The notes under the pieces were generated by a model. That model was not told the origin of the DNA and made no database searches. It saw only the letters and a list, made by a program, of their open reading frames with translations. A stretch of DNA of 64,000 bases from Daldinia sp. FL1419 (Eukaryota > Ascomycota > Sordariomycetes > Xylariales > Hypoxylaceae), in contig MU623456.1 in NCBI GenBank assembly GCA_025201765.1, positions 57,006 through 121,005 on the forward strand. Direction: 5' to 3'. The first letter of the stretch is position 1. Each line of letters opens with the position of its first letter. Shown one piece after another: positions 1 to 11,661 of this stretch. The position numbers and the translations under genes were made by a program.

Positions 1-1293
1 TCTTCGTAGGACTCGAAAAGGGAAGATGAGCAAATGTCTGTGCCAAGGTAAAATGAAAATTCGATGGGGTCCCAGTCGGGACCGGTGTTCCTGCAGATAT
101 ACCATGTCTCCCGTGCGTAACTACTGCTATACCTTGTCTAAAGAGTGTACAATGTTGTCCTATATAACAAGCTAGCTGACAGAGTATACTGTTTGCACTG
201 GTATTATACAGTGCAAGATGGATAGTAGCGTTGTCAGAACTCACCGATGACAATCTGCGGTACCTACTTATGAAGTGAAACCGAACGGAGTTTCCCTTCC
301 CTCTACATATCCATATCTGGTAGCGAGCTCGGCTAGGTTACGGTTATTACAGATAAGTGCAAGCGTAGTATAGGTAAGTAAGATATATTGTAATACTCTT
401 CTTAGACCTTCTCTTCGCTCATCTCCGCAATCCTGCGCCTAATGTTTGCGGCTTTTCCCCTTCTTCATTTCGCCATGCGTTATGAAGTTAGTTTGATCTC
501 GCCCAATCCGTCGTATTTCCCCATTCTGTATCATTGCAGGCCGGACCGGATGTATAAATCGTACAGTAGCGTGGCCCACGCAAGGCGCAAGTGCCTGAAG
601 AGACATTTGCAATAGCCTACGCTCACGTAGTTTATACACTATTATTATATACTGCCTAGCTCATATTCAAAAGTCCACTTTCACGCCCGCCCCGTCATTT
701 CCCCTGCTTCCCTCCACCACATCCTTGCCCGTAAAAATGCCGTGCTTCGCATAGTGCATCTATGTCTACCGTCGCAACGTGTAGCGGAACAATAAAGGGG
801 ATCTTTGTACGAGTCTGCGAGTGTGAGCAAGGGATAAGCCCGATTACCTATGGTTTGTGCGACACCTCAGGGATGGGACGGAGGTGAACCGTGGAGCTGG
901 GGCGCCCACCAAGTGTCGTTTCTAATGCCCTTGTTCAACGGTTTGCCAGGGGAGAAGAGGTCTTGGGGAGATTTTGGGGTTCGGTGCATGGGCAAGGGAG
1001 CGAGCACGCACTCACAAGGGGAACCCAAGTAAGCCTGTCTTGCCAGGTTGGGGGTCGAACAGGCATTTGTTTTTCCCGTTGTGGGGGAACCTCGAGCTTG
1101 ACTGACCTCTCCATATGGCATATCATGTATGATGGACACAATAATATGTACATAGTTGACTTAAGCCAACGATTAAACGGGTATTCCGTAATCACGCTAT
1201 GTATGTGTATGCCAGACATGCGCGGTCATCCAACTAGTTTTAGAGTGGTCAAGCTTTTCTATGACCATACAATTTTATAATGATAATGCTCGA

Positions 1294-1335
1294 CTACCTA
1301 CCTAACCTAGGTAGGTAGTTAGCTAGCTAGGTTAG
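1294..1335. repeat. Inverted cluster of CCTA/TAGG repeats
   Basis: Consecutive CTACCTACCTAACC and GGTTAGGTAGG-like units lie in opposite orientation around CCTAGG and GCTAGCTAGC cores, so the stretch is largely self-complementary. The same words recur throughout the intergenic DNA of this window, for example near 7206, 13690, 18852, 24667, 30740, 32070, 46735 and 55945. Confidence 0.7.
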
Positions 1336-1566
1336 AGCACTAATAAGACTTGTCGCTAGAAGAAGGTCGGTCTAGCCAAGAATACGGCCCAAGGCTTCGA
1401 CCGGTCATTTTATCGGTCTACGTAAAAAGAGCACTTGCATACGCGCACGACAGGTGAGAGATGAGAAATAATGCATCAACCGACACCGGTCTGAACATCA
1501 TCATCATCATACATACCCGAACATGAGACCGGAATACGTGTGTGGTTTTATCTGCAGCTGTGTCTG

Positions 1567-1602
1567 CAGAAAAGAAAAGAAAAGAAAAGAGAAGAAAAGA
1601 GG
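1567..1602. repeat. AAAAG-type microsatellite
   Basis: A purine-only run built from AAAAG and AGAAG units. It is low-complexity sequence in a gap without genes; no function is implied. Confidence 0.8.
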
Positions 1603-3669
1603 GAGAGCCTCACGCGGGATGCTGAGATAGAAGGAATGGCTGAAACATTCCCGGCATCTCAACGGCTCATCCGAGTCGACAGAGATGACTAATTCGAAAC
1701 GAGCACGTACATTAGGGCGTTTTCAAACTCGCCATCATCACACACACTTCTCGCGTGGCAATGCCAATCATCTCTCGAGGATAGCATATGATAAGGAATT
1801 AGGACCGGAAAGTAGCTCGAACCGGATAGACTAGATTCTTACGGGAAGCACAAACATATCGTCCCAAGAGAACCAAACATCATACGCGTAGCTAATTTGA
1901 CGGCGAACTATACAAGATAGGAAAGATCTTCGTTGTACCCCCTGAAAGTACTGGAAGAGGTGATTTCGGGTTGGATATCTCCGTCTGAGTTTCGTCAATA
2001 TGCCGGATAGGATTCGATGGCGGACGCCGACACCGCCTGGCGCGGTTTCGCCTGACGATACCGCCGGTCTTTACTAACGCGTAAATCGGTAACTACTCAC
2101 ACGCCTCGCTCGGGATACTACCCCCATAACACGCGCATCTGTATACCTACCTAGTTGCTGTTGTCGTCTGCACGGACGGAATCCTTCCTCGAGTTACTGC
2201 TTTTGCCAGACGCAGGTAATCCAACTACCGTACTATTAAATATTAAATATTTTGCTTATTGCACACTAGTGGCGCCTACGTACGAGTAGGGTTGGTAGCT
2301 TCCGGGTTCATCATCGACATCATTCGAAGGGACTCGGGTTCAAAGTTGCCTTTTCCAGTCGATAAGTGAGCAAACCATGACGTATAATTAAGACGACTAT
2401 TATAAAACTTTAAGAGTGGCAATCAAAGTCCTGATGCTGCGCCGTACGGTTATGTATCAAGTCATTTACGATATTTCGCGTCAACCTTCCATTGGTGTTA
2501 CAATTATAGCAAAAGGTCTTAAGCCGGTGTATCTTCACCAACCCCGTTTAAGCATACAGCTCTATCAGCCAAGAAATACCCCCCAAGTCATCAAGCATGA
2601 TACGAATTAGCTCGGTAGTGGTGTACGTGCGCGTGTGTTCGTGTCGTACAGATCGTATTTGGTGTTATCGTAGTCATTCATTGCTTTGGCATCCAAGCTG
2701 CCTGACTGCTAATACGTCTATTTGTTTCGTACTAAATGTAATTCATGAAATAACAACGCTGAGTCAAATACAAATTTCGGATTAGGTATTATATATCGTG
2801 TATTATGCTATCTATAACTAGGCCGCGAGTTTCTACCGAGATTTAGGGGGCATAGAATCAAATATACTGATCACGAGCGCTCCTGGACTGATAACAAACA
2901 ATTGATTATTAGCTAATGATGCGGGAACAAGTTCGTAATTATCAAATACACTCGAGCGTAGAAGGCATGTAAGGGATAGTGATATCGACTTATCCTCGCA
3001 CACTGCTTCCAGGGCTCGCCTCCTATTGCCTTATTTCCTTTTAGTTTCTTGTTGAAATACCAGATGGTCTAAATTCGGTACCCAAGAGTTTTGAGTCTAA
3101 GAACGTTAGAAATACAATTGTACTTCATGATTGTGTTTTCATAAACAAACTTGCACAGCTTGTACACTTGGCTTGTGGGATCCCGAAGATATCGCCGTAG
3201 TGGTCGAGGCCTTAACTAGGCCATTTTGAATACGAACGTTGTGCTTATTGGAAAAACGATACAGCTAGCTACCTCTAAGGATCGAGTAAAGTTAATTAAT
3301 GGACGATACCACATGGATCTACTTATCACCTCTGACCAATTGCACATTATTCACTGATGCGGTTTATGGTCTGGGATGGTTGGAAATGGAACCGTAGGAT
3401 GTTGAGCAACAACTTTATCTCTCTCACTAGACCTTGAGTGGCTTTGTAGTAGATAAAAGCTACCTACCTACCCACGTAAGAAAAACGGCATAGACATCTA
3501 ACTTATCCAATCATATCACGGATCATAGGGTCCTATGATTAAAGCGCTGGTTGTTTTCTCTGTCCTACAAGTTAAGGAGTTGTATGAGATCCGTAGCGTT
3601 ACCTATTGACGACCCCTACAGTGCGTCTCCGACGATGGGATAAGATAGATTGGGCCGGTCGGGAATAGA

Positions 3670-4591
3670 TCACGGAGGCGTCTCGACGTTGATAGTCGCT
3701 GACCCGCTGCTGAAGTAGCCTTCCGTAGCGACGATCATATAGTTGTGCGTGCCCAACTTCAAGCCAGCCTTTTCCCATGCCGCAAAATGGTTACCTGTGG
3801 TAACGGTGCCTCCTGTTCGCTTCTGTGTCCGCTATAATTCTGAATTAGCATATCTTCATAGGAGAAGGCGAAGGGCCGCGCCCAAGTGGAGACTTTGAAA
3901 AAGGAATCACTTACGATGGACCAATACTGCTGGAAGGTACGTGTACCTTCAATGCTAGGCTGATTCGTACGCGTGCTGACGTAGATATCATAGGTACCAC
4001 CATCGGTGATGACGGAGCCTTTCTTCTGTGCGTTCGAGGCCGGGTTATATGTGCCAAAGTTCTCGACAACGTAGTACTCGACAAGCGGATTTTGGGTCCA
4101 GCCATACACGGCAAGATACTGCAGATACTTATCTTTAGTATCAATTACTCGAAAAAGGAGGTCGCATCACAACTAGGCACTTACACTGTTGCCATTTGGC
4201 TGGTATGTTCCGGAGTATTTGATCTCTCTGTATTTTGGAGAAGGTTAACCATTTGGAATAAAATCAACACCCCTTTTCTATGAAAAGGGGTATATTAGAG
4301 CGGGTTTATGCCTTACTTAGGACCACCTGGATTCCATCCCTTACCGCCGACGAAGTTACCACCTCCCCCACCCCATTTTATGCTGTACTTGCCGCCTTCC
4401 TGGTTGGTATAGGTGACCTGAGAACCGCCGTCGGTCCACCATGAGAAGTAATAGCCATCGTGGCGGCCTGTTGCGCTAGGAGTAGACTGGCGCTTCTCGA
4501 GAATGCCGGAGTCCATGATGTTGAGTGGCGTGGCGGAAACGACGCCTGTGAGGGAAGCCCACGCGACGACTAAAGACTTGAATGAGACCAT
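3670..4591 (-). CDS. Secreted GH11 endo-1,4-beta-xylanase
   Basis: It hydrolyses internal beta-1,4 bonds of xylan outside the cell. Four exons (4591-4317, 4227-4185, 4118-3915, 3831-3670) join in phase into 227 residues, a normal length for a single-domain GH11. A signal peptide covers about residues 1-20 and is followed by a short propeptide ending in a Lys-Arg-type site (LEKR). The jelly-roll hallmarks GWNPGG, YSGTYQPNGNS, NPLVEYYVVE and ATEGYFSSGSA are all present. The nucleophile is E120 (in PLVEYY) and the acid/base is E211 (in ATEGY), so the active site is intact. There is no carbohydrate-binding module. A TATA-like box lies about 85 bp upstream of the start. No neighbour within 3 kb is obviously linked. 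Introns are GT-AG, and intron 1 contains a strong hairpin. Confidence 0.95.
4269..4291 (-). repeat. Perfect inverted repeat inside xylanase intron 1
   Basis: Ten-base arms (ACCCCTTTTC and its exact complement) are separated by a 3-base loop. The element lies wholly inside intron 1 (4228-4316) of the GH11 gene, between the donor and the acceptor. It would form a very stable hairpin in the pre-mRNA. Confidence 0.85.
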
Positions 4592-4674
4592 GGTGGTAAA
4601 GGCTCGGGGGTACCTCTATTCAGTCCTGAGCTGACTGGATACTGGAATGGTAAATATCGTCATGGCTTGCGATG

Positions 4675-4682
4675 CTTTTATA
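4675..4682 (-). promoter_or_regulatory. Probable TATA box of the xylanase gene
   Basis: TATAAAAG on the minus strand lies about 85 bp upstream of the GH11 start codon, a plausible distance for a fungal core promoter. Known xylanase regulators (XlnR/Xyr1) bind GGCTAA/GGCWWW words; I see only weak matches upstream, such as GGCTTA near 5265. This is inference from sequence only. Confidence 0.45.
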
Positions 4683-4691
4683 CTCTCACCC

Positions 4692-7600
4692 TCCCACTGT
4701 CAGTAGCTTTGAATAGGTATACATAAGGCCTGGCCGGATTCCGTACCTGACGATCCCCTTCGACACAGACCATGCCTGAATAAGGTTTGAGACCGTGCTT
4801 GATCTTGGGACCTTACTAACTGTGGATTGAGTGTGTGGGATAAATTCACGATGCCACGCTTGAGTGGGTATCCGGCTTCCAGGGCCTGGGATAATACAAT
4901 AACCCAGAACGCTGGAACCAGGCGAGCGCTATATCAGCTTCCCGTGGAGCCGCACTACTAGACTATTTTGACTTATTGCGGGGTGCGCCACGACTTCTAG
5001 ACCAGACCAAGGCCATTACAGAATTTTGCCGGAGGGGGAAATCCCCCTTGGCACTGAATAGCCAACCCACCGTGATCGGTGTGTTCTCCTTGGTATTCTA
5101 GGCATCGTGGTGACAATGGAATTGTTGGCCACAAGACTTATTCGCTTTAGGAAACTACGGTTGGAATTGTCCGTAGAATATGGCTCTAGGTTTTTGTAGG
5201 CCGATTTGGCTGGGTAAAGGGAGTCGATGGGCCGTTTGAGATAGATAACTTATTAAACGTTTAGACTTAAGCCAGAAATCGAATCGTTTCGAAGGAGTTT
5301 CTATTGAAGGAAGTTCGATTCTTGTTTGTGCCCTGCGAAATAGCTACGCAGAAGGGGAATACGTAGAACGTGCACATAGGTTAAGGCCATAGGTACAGGT
5401 GTTGGCAAGTCTATGAATCAACACTGTCTCCAGCATTACCTAGCGGCGATGAAGGCGCCTCGACTTCTGTAAAAGGTCTTAGAAACAGCATCAACCTGCA
5501 AAGCTGTAAATCGAAAGTTGGCCTAATCGCGTGGCTTGTGAGCCCTGTCTTCCAAGTCGACGACAAGCACGTGCCAACGTGGTTGAAAACGCCCTTGCAA
5601 TAAACTCGCTAGCTATTGTCCTAATCTCCTTTCTTAGTTCTTACTCGAGAAGAGCTTTTTGGGGGGGGGGGCTCTGTTATAGACAACGTTCTATCTCTGA
5701 TATTCGACAGCACTAATCTTCCGTAGACTACCTGAATGTATCGAAATCTTAGCCATAATCGAAACTTGTAGTTCATGTTAGGAAAGTAACGGAACGGAAC
5801 GAATTACGGTGAACGATTCACAACCAAGTTCAACCCCTTTCAATGGTCGTCTCGAATTGTATCAAATTGAGCTTCCACGAGAGCTACGCGATGATGGGGC
5901 TTATCCAAGTACCTTAGTTACGCTGTGCGATGTCGCGTATAGATTTGATGCGTACCTTTGGTATCTGGCAGGCCATCTAACTTTGTAATTCTGAGCACAG
6001 TACTCACTTCTTTGAGCCTTAATGTGATATAGCGCCGAGGGAGAAGCAATCTCTGGTATCTCGTTTCCTACTTGCGTACATGTATATCGTTGCTTTTTGT
6101 TCCCTTGACGGTGGCGGTTAAGCCATGCGCTTATATGCAGCCACTCCTCGAAATTGTAGGGTCTCCGCCTTATCAAATACGGCCCAAGCCTTGTGGCCCA
6201 GACAAGTATTTCCCAAGACTCCGGGATATGTAGGTAGTCAAGGATCACACAATGGGTGGCAGAGGTCACGCCGAGATGTGCATTCACACTAGCTAAACCG
6301 CCGTCGATAACGACCTTTTTTCGTCCGAATTTGGTTATAGCTGAATAAGTGGGCGGCGCTGAGTTGAACGGGCTACGCCGTAATACTGGTCTATGAAGGA
6401 TGATACGACGGCACTGAGGCTTAATTATAGTACCCAAAGTTCACTCTTCCTATCGGATATGTTCTAGTATCCTCGTATGCCATGTTCGTCTTACCTTACT
6501 TATAATCCCTAGGAGGAAACTGTAAGTCCTAGCCTTATGTCTCAATCTCAAATTCTGTTATAACCCGGTAAGCGAATTCCTGTTACTTTGTGGACATCAT
6601 TGACTTGGGTCGCGTTAGTATTGTGCTTAGGTTTCTCGTAAAGAAAACGGGGTGAATGGTTTCTAAGGAGGTAGCCGAGCTATTGGGTTGAACTTAACCA
6701 TGGAGTAGCTCAGAGACGACAGACGTATGTAACTCTTAATATCGTAGCCATAGGGAGATGTAATGCGGTTTTTTCCCTGCGGGATTAACCATGTGTCCCA
6801 CGTCAGCCTACGCAAGATCATAGTCTTTTTTTTAATATTTTTCTTTTTTTTACTGTGATACGAGACTCATGGTACTAGGCAAGAACCTTGGGGAAGTACA
6901 GATGCTCAACTATTTACACATTAATGTCTTGTTACATTTGTGATTTCCGTCGAGAAACCTCTTCGAATTCCATGTGCTTCTGTGCGTCAACAAGCACTTC
7001 GCTTTGTTTATGCTATCGCTGCGTCGGCAGCCTGCACCTTTTCCTGTGGTATGACAAGGGGAAATGTACGTGTTTAATTCTAATCGGATCCGGGGACAGG
7101 GCCCGCTTCCTGTTTAAAATTCTAGTTAGAACACGTCGGCTTGATAGAAGAGCCTTTACGTTGACATCTTGGGTGGAGGTATCGACGTTTGACTAACTAG
7201 ATGCTTAGCTACCTACCTACCTACCTACCTAGGTAAACAAGACATCGTATCTTGACCTACTCTGCTCTAATGTTGATGTGAAACGATTTCTATATACGGA
7301 TCCTGTATCGTGTGACTCGGGAAATAAGAAGGATGTGCATGCGGGACTTTTCGGTGCTATGCTTGTGGATGGATTTGTATTAGGTACGGTCTTTTATGAG
7401 ACTCGCAGCATATACGATTCATAGGTCTCGCCCTAGGTTCGGTTACCACTTGTTCCTAACAGCCCAGAATGAATACCGTGTTGTTATCATTAGAGTGGCA
7501 GTGGGGTATGTTCGTATGATCAAATACTTTTGTCCCGGTCTTGTCCCCTTATGGACACAGTAAACATGATATGTAGGTAGGTACCTACCTATGCATCTGG

Positions 7601-7772
7601 ACTCTTGTGTAGAACCGAGCCGAGAGCTCCGACGTAGGTTCCGTTTGAACTTCAGTCCGAGAGGGTTCCTATGCCCTAATATCAATAATCTGTTAATGTT
7701 AGGACATGTATATAAATTTGTTGGTGAAGTAGCTCGTCGGTATTTCGGACCCAGGTTAATCGAGCCGACAAA
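4692..7772. other. Intergenic gap, no supported gene
   Basis: About 3 kb with no gene I can support. It contains a run of 11 G at 5661-5671, T-rich tracts near 6825-6850, a run of CTAC repeats at about 7206-7233 and a palindromic TAGGTAGGTACCTACCTA element near 7574-7592. A 178-codon minus-strand frame (5901-6437) has no recognisable motif and is not called. Confidence 0.5.
7206..7233. repeat. CTAC tandem repeat ending in CCTAGG
   Basis: Several CTAC units followed by CTAGGTA. It is one of the larger copies of the dispersed repeat family of this window and lies in the gap upstream of the monooxygenase pseudogene. Confidence 0.75.
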
Positions 7773-9144
7773 AATGGCGAAAGGGGCCCTTCGCATTTTA
7801 ATTGTTGGCGGTGGCCTCGGTGGCTTGCTCATCGACCAAATCCTTGCGCAAGATTAAGATCTCCTTTGAAGTGTTTGAACGAGATCGTAGTGGCAATATT
7901 CGAGTCTAGGGGTGAGAGATTGGCCTCCACACACAAGCAACGCTCGACTATACAGAGAAGCGCAAAGTTTAATGGTAACTAAGTATGCTAGATGAACTCG
8001 ATGCATCTACCCCTGATGACATGCCATCACGCGACTTCGTAAAGTACTTGTTGCCCCTAAAATGCAACTATGAACGTGCCTGGTATAGACATAATCGCAC
8101 TACGATGGCAGCGGAAAATTTATTCGTGCGATCCGCACTCGGCTTCGGAAGTGGTTGGCATCGAACATACCGATCCAGTACGGAAAATATGCCGTTCGCG
8201 TTGAAGAATACAATGATACCATAACAGTATGCCTCGAAGATGAAACTTCGGCTACTGGTGATATTCTTATTGGAGAAGGTCCTACAGGTCCTAGTAAGTA
8301 TTTATAATAGTACTTTGGACGGAATTAGCACATGTTGGCTGGTCTCTTAGCAAGAAAATACCTCCTAGGCGGGCGGGACGTTGTCAGGAAACCACGTCAA
8401 GGGAAAATAAATGGAGAGGCTACCTTTAAGCGGTCGTGGCATGGAGGAACAACTTCAAAAGGGATGCTCTTGTTACTTGGTCGGTGCGAGCCTGACTGAT
8501 GAATCTCCTTCATTCTTCTTCGTTGGCCTGAACGAAGTTCTTCCCGATGGAAAGTCCGGCAAGTACTATTTTCATATGTTCTGGCGCGACGACGAGGCGA
8601 CTAAGAAAAGTTATTGGACGTATTCAAATACTAAAGAGAAGTTATACGAGACGGCCTTAGAAAAGACAAAGCATCTACCGCCCAAATTTAGGTCTATCGT
8701 AGAGAAAACAGGGCCCGAAGGGACGAAAACCCCACCCTTACGCCGATATTCGTTGACCGTGGACCTGGGGTTATTGCCCAAGGGGAAGATCACATTGCTC
8801 GGCGACGCTGCGTATTGTGTGCCTTCATGTAAGTAGCCCTGAATAATTGAGTGATTCTAAGTAGGGACTACCCTGAAAGAGTAGTTCGAGGTGAAGGAGA
8901 TTTCCACGCCTTCCTTGATGTGCTTGAACTTGGAAAAGTGTTAACGCAGATAAGACCCAACAATACTGAAGAAACTACGAGAGTGCTTGGTGATTATCAG
9001 GACGATATGCTCAAAAGAGGATTAAAGGCTGCGGTATGGTCGACGATCGCTTTTGATGAGGCCTGGAGTGTAGATGATGCTGGACCTAAAATCATTTGGG
9101 GTTTGCCTGTAGTGCCTTTACCTGACGAGAGGGCTACTCTGTAG
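7773..9144 (+). pseudogene. Decayed FAD-dependent monooxygenase
   Basis: The remains are of a flavin-dependent aromatic or polyketide hydroxylase of the salicylate-hydroxylase-like class. The Rossmann motif ILIVGGGLGGLL is intact at about 7794-7830. The FAD-contacting GDAA motif is present near 8800 as LLGDAAYCVPS, where most relatives have GDAAH. After an intron-like gap follows RGEGDFHAFLD. Between these, the recognisable sequence changes frame at least three times: after the Rossmann motif, before IRTRLRKWL near 8127, and near 8420 where the frame moves to LSGRGMEEQL. In-frame stops also occur, including a TAG and a TGA where the segment reading GNIRV-G-EIGLHT would be expected to continue uninterrupted. 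Splicing cannot repair all of these. The C-terminal part from about 8430 remains well preserved, so decay looks recent. Substrate is unknown. Confidence 0.8.
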
Positions 9145-9446
9145 AAATAGCCTGAATAAGATAGTAGACGTGTATTTGGCGTAGAATAATGTGTTAATAA
9201 TTGAATTGTTGACTAGTGAAATGAATTCCTCAAGCTTTTGAACACCAAGATTGACCCATGGTCAATTACAAGCACTGAACTAACATCTCAGATTGTAGTC
9301 CATCATCATAAATATAACCTAGGTAAGCTAGGCCTTGGCCTCATAACATCTCCCATAGCATCTAGTTACTTGGTATTAAAGTTGCCGAGTTAACTAGGAA
9401 GAGTCGACAACGGTCGGCTCAATCAACACTGGGCTGCTTTCCTGCA
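9145..9446. other. Short intergenic gap
   Basis: Nothing recognisable apart from an AACCTAGGTAAGCTAGG copy of the dispersed repeat near 9317. It separates the monooxygenase pseudogene from the convergent small secreted protein gene. Confidence 0.5.
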
Positions 9447-10056
9447 TCAGCTCCCAGGAACACTACAGTAGCCATTGGAGTTAGTGTCTAAGTTGACAAC
9501 GTCTTAAGGGGGAGATACAGGAAAAGAGAGGTATACGTACCACACCACTGCCACCACAGGTACCTCGCATATTCTCCCCGATAGCAAAATGCTGTGTTCC
9601 GGCTAAGACTTTGTAGTAATCTTCCCCGTTTGCGGTCAGGTTGGTCGTAAGTGTGAACTTGAGATTAAAATCCTCAGTCGGTGATGGGTGGTCGCTATCT
9701 GACTTGATAATTTCGATGGTCCACTTTGATATTGAATCCGAGACAGCGGTTTGGTCTCCTGTCGTGCAGTCGACGGTACGTCCGTATGGCTCCTCCACGT
9801 ACCACGTCCATTCGACCGTACAATTCGCCGTGCTTGGCTCGAACGTGGCTCCCGTATCTACGGGAATGGAGCCGGGATTCGTGATCGTAGCCCATAAATG
9901 CGCGAGAGGGCTGTTTCCCGGGCGGCCTGAAGGGGAGAATGTGGATATTCTGCTTACTTCCCATGGCTTTAGATCTCCATCAGGTTGTTGACGTTGCTCG
10001 AGTGAATTGCCAAGGGCGAAGAAGCTCGGGAGAGCGAAGAATGTAAATGTTCTCAT
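9447..10056 (-). CDS. Small secreted Cys-containing protein, family not recognised
   Basis: The product begins with a hydrophobic signal peptide (residues about 1-18, ending near GNSLEQR) and continues as a soluble, probably extracellular domain of roughly 190 residues. Cysteines in NCTVEW, VDCTTG and GTCGGSG suggest disulphides, and there are potential N-glycosylation sites (NCT, NLT). It is reminiscent of fungal effector-like or AA1-like small secreted proteins, but I cannot assign a family. The main frame runs on from GTCGGSGV to a stop at 9481 without conserved character, and a donor-like GTACGT lies there. One possible splice onto 9487-9447 would end the protein with DTNSNGYCSVPGS. The 3' end is therefore uncertain. 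The start is chosen because the signal peptide begins there. Confidence 0.6.
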
Positions 10057-10766
10057 TTTATTGCGATATCTAATATTCTCGAGGTTTGAATGGTGAATTT
10101 ATACTTGGGATTTGGGCGTTGAATCTGGTTATGGAATCTGGGCGCGGAGTGTGGTGTTTGTTTACTTTCAACTTGAGGGGACTGGCTTAAAGAAGCGAAC
10201 AATCTACTTATTATACAACAATCCTCTACTAGAGTTTGAAGGAAATATGGTTTGTTACCATAGCGTAACGTTTGCTTACAGCGTAGCAGTGGCTGATCTA
10301 GACCGAGCTTATTGCGAAAGTTGGCGTAGAAGGATCGTAGACTCAGATGTTGTCTTCGCAGACGACGAACCGGTTAAATTACCGCGATCGAATCATTGAT
10401 TATGATGTCTCACCAGGGGCTGAAGACATTGAATACGAGATACGTGACCAATAGTAGTATATTTTATTTTTAACGCGATGCATATGCATGTATCGTTGTT
10501 CGATTCTCGTTCCCGGCTTCGTCTGAATTGCTGACCCGATGCCTGTGGTAGCTTCGAGTTAAACCGTCACATAGGGCTGGAGAAACCATGTGGCATGAAT
10601 AGGTAGGTAGTTTTAATCGTCCAGCCTTTTTTTATTTTATTTTATTTCTTTTATGAAAGAAAAAAAAAACTTAGAATAATTCACTTTTTAGGTAACTTGT
10701 CGGCAACACTCGGTATGATACCGTCACAGCATCTTGACGGGCGTAACCTTGAACTTCCACGTTCAA
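10057..10766. other. Intergenic gap with A/T homopolymers
   Basis: No gene supported. A T-rich then A-rich tract near 10626-10670 (TTTTATTTTATTTT followed by a run of nine A) is low complexity. It separates two minus-strand genes. Confidence 0.5.
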
Positions 10767-11661
10767 TCATCTCGCAGGTCCGCCGGAACGCGGTTTCGCT
10801 CCGGGCTCGTTTGGCCATACGCGAAACATATCGCGAAGCTTATCCAGTGGCGCTGTCATCAAACCAGCGGCGGTCTCATATGGCGGCTTATTCGGTGCGC
10901 TTGGGTGACTACGCGTTGGTGTGAACACTTTGGTCATCTCAAACTGCTGGGCCATGTCTTTTGACCTTGTTGGTAGTAGTGCCTCTTCCAGCTTGACGAG
11001 GTCGTGTTCCTCTTCGTCTTTGATATGCATTTTGAGATCTTTCATTAGCGACTCTAGAGTTGGGATAAAGTCACTGTCGCCGGGACTCATGTTTTGGAAT
11101 TTGTAGAGCTGCTCTTTAGTCTAGAAGACGAAAAGTGCATTAGTAAACGTTGTTCAACGTAAATAAAATAGCCAGTATATAAATAATACGTACTACTTGA
11201 TGCTCTGCTCTATCTTTGTCGGCCATCTCTTGACCGTTGTTGAGGCCCGTCTCTATTGAAGGGTATACAACTAACTCCTCAGCTATCGCGTGTCTTGTGA
11301 GCTCCCATACGAAGGCATTCTGGTATCGCCGCTGTGTATCATGGTCGTTCGCGTTGATAATCTTGTCGAAATATTTCTCGATTTGTCGGTGGTCTTGCTT
11401 GATAACCGACGAGATGCTGTCTGCCTGGGAGAATGTTTGCGCTGGGTCATTAGGCGAACTATTATCTCGGGTCGTCTCATTGTCTGATTTTGGTTTCATC
11501 AAACCATTCAATAAAATCTTATCAGAATACGGACGCACCAAAGCCACAAGAGTTACTGGCGTAGGGAACTGCCATGTCCTAAAGGGCCTGACCCGTGCGA
11601 TTCGAAGTGATTGGCGTAGCATGATAGGATTTAAGCAGCCTGTGAGGTATCTTACACTCAA
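10767..11661 (-). CDS. Hemerythrin (HHE) domain protein, probably mitochondrial
   Basis: Two exons (11661-11194 and 11120-10767) join in phase into 273 residues. The hemerythrin-like four-helix domain occupies roughly residues 85-220. The HHE-type metal ligands are seen in IKQDHRQIEKYFD, TRHAIAEELVVYP, DRAEHQVTKEQL and MHIKDEEEHDLVK, consistent with a di-iron site. The first about 45 residues are rich in Arg, lack acidic residues and end in VRPYS, which resembles the RxY-S processing motif of mitochondrial matrix proteins, so import is a fair inference. Family members bind O2 or take part in iron or redox balance; the exact role is unknown. The C-terminal tail (after about 225) is Pro/Arg-rich and ends in GGPAR. 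An alternative start at M14 would keep the leader. Confidence 0.9.

Larger units (their letters stand above)
1..3669. other. Gene-poor stretch, no supported gene
   Basis: No open frame here shows a recognisable domain, signal peptide or consistent exon structure; the longest frames are around 130 codons and overlap each other on both strands. It holds an AAAAG-type low-complexity tract near 1567-1602 and a dense cluster of CCTACCTA/TAGGTAGG repeats near 1294-1335 that can fold on itself. A degraded element could be present but I cannot name one. Confidence 0.5.

Noticed and set aside
850..1280. Overlapping open frames near the left end
   Set aside because: Frames of similar length on both strands cover the same bases, typical of chance in slightly GC-rich DNA.
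5901..6437. 178-codon minus-strand open frame as a gene
   Set aside because: No domain, signal peptide or codon pattern; low-complexity-free but unrelated to anything I recognise, and lies in a gap of similar composition.
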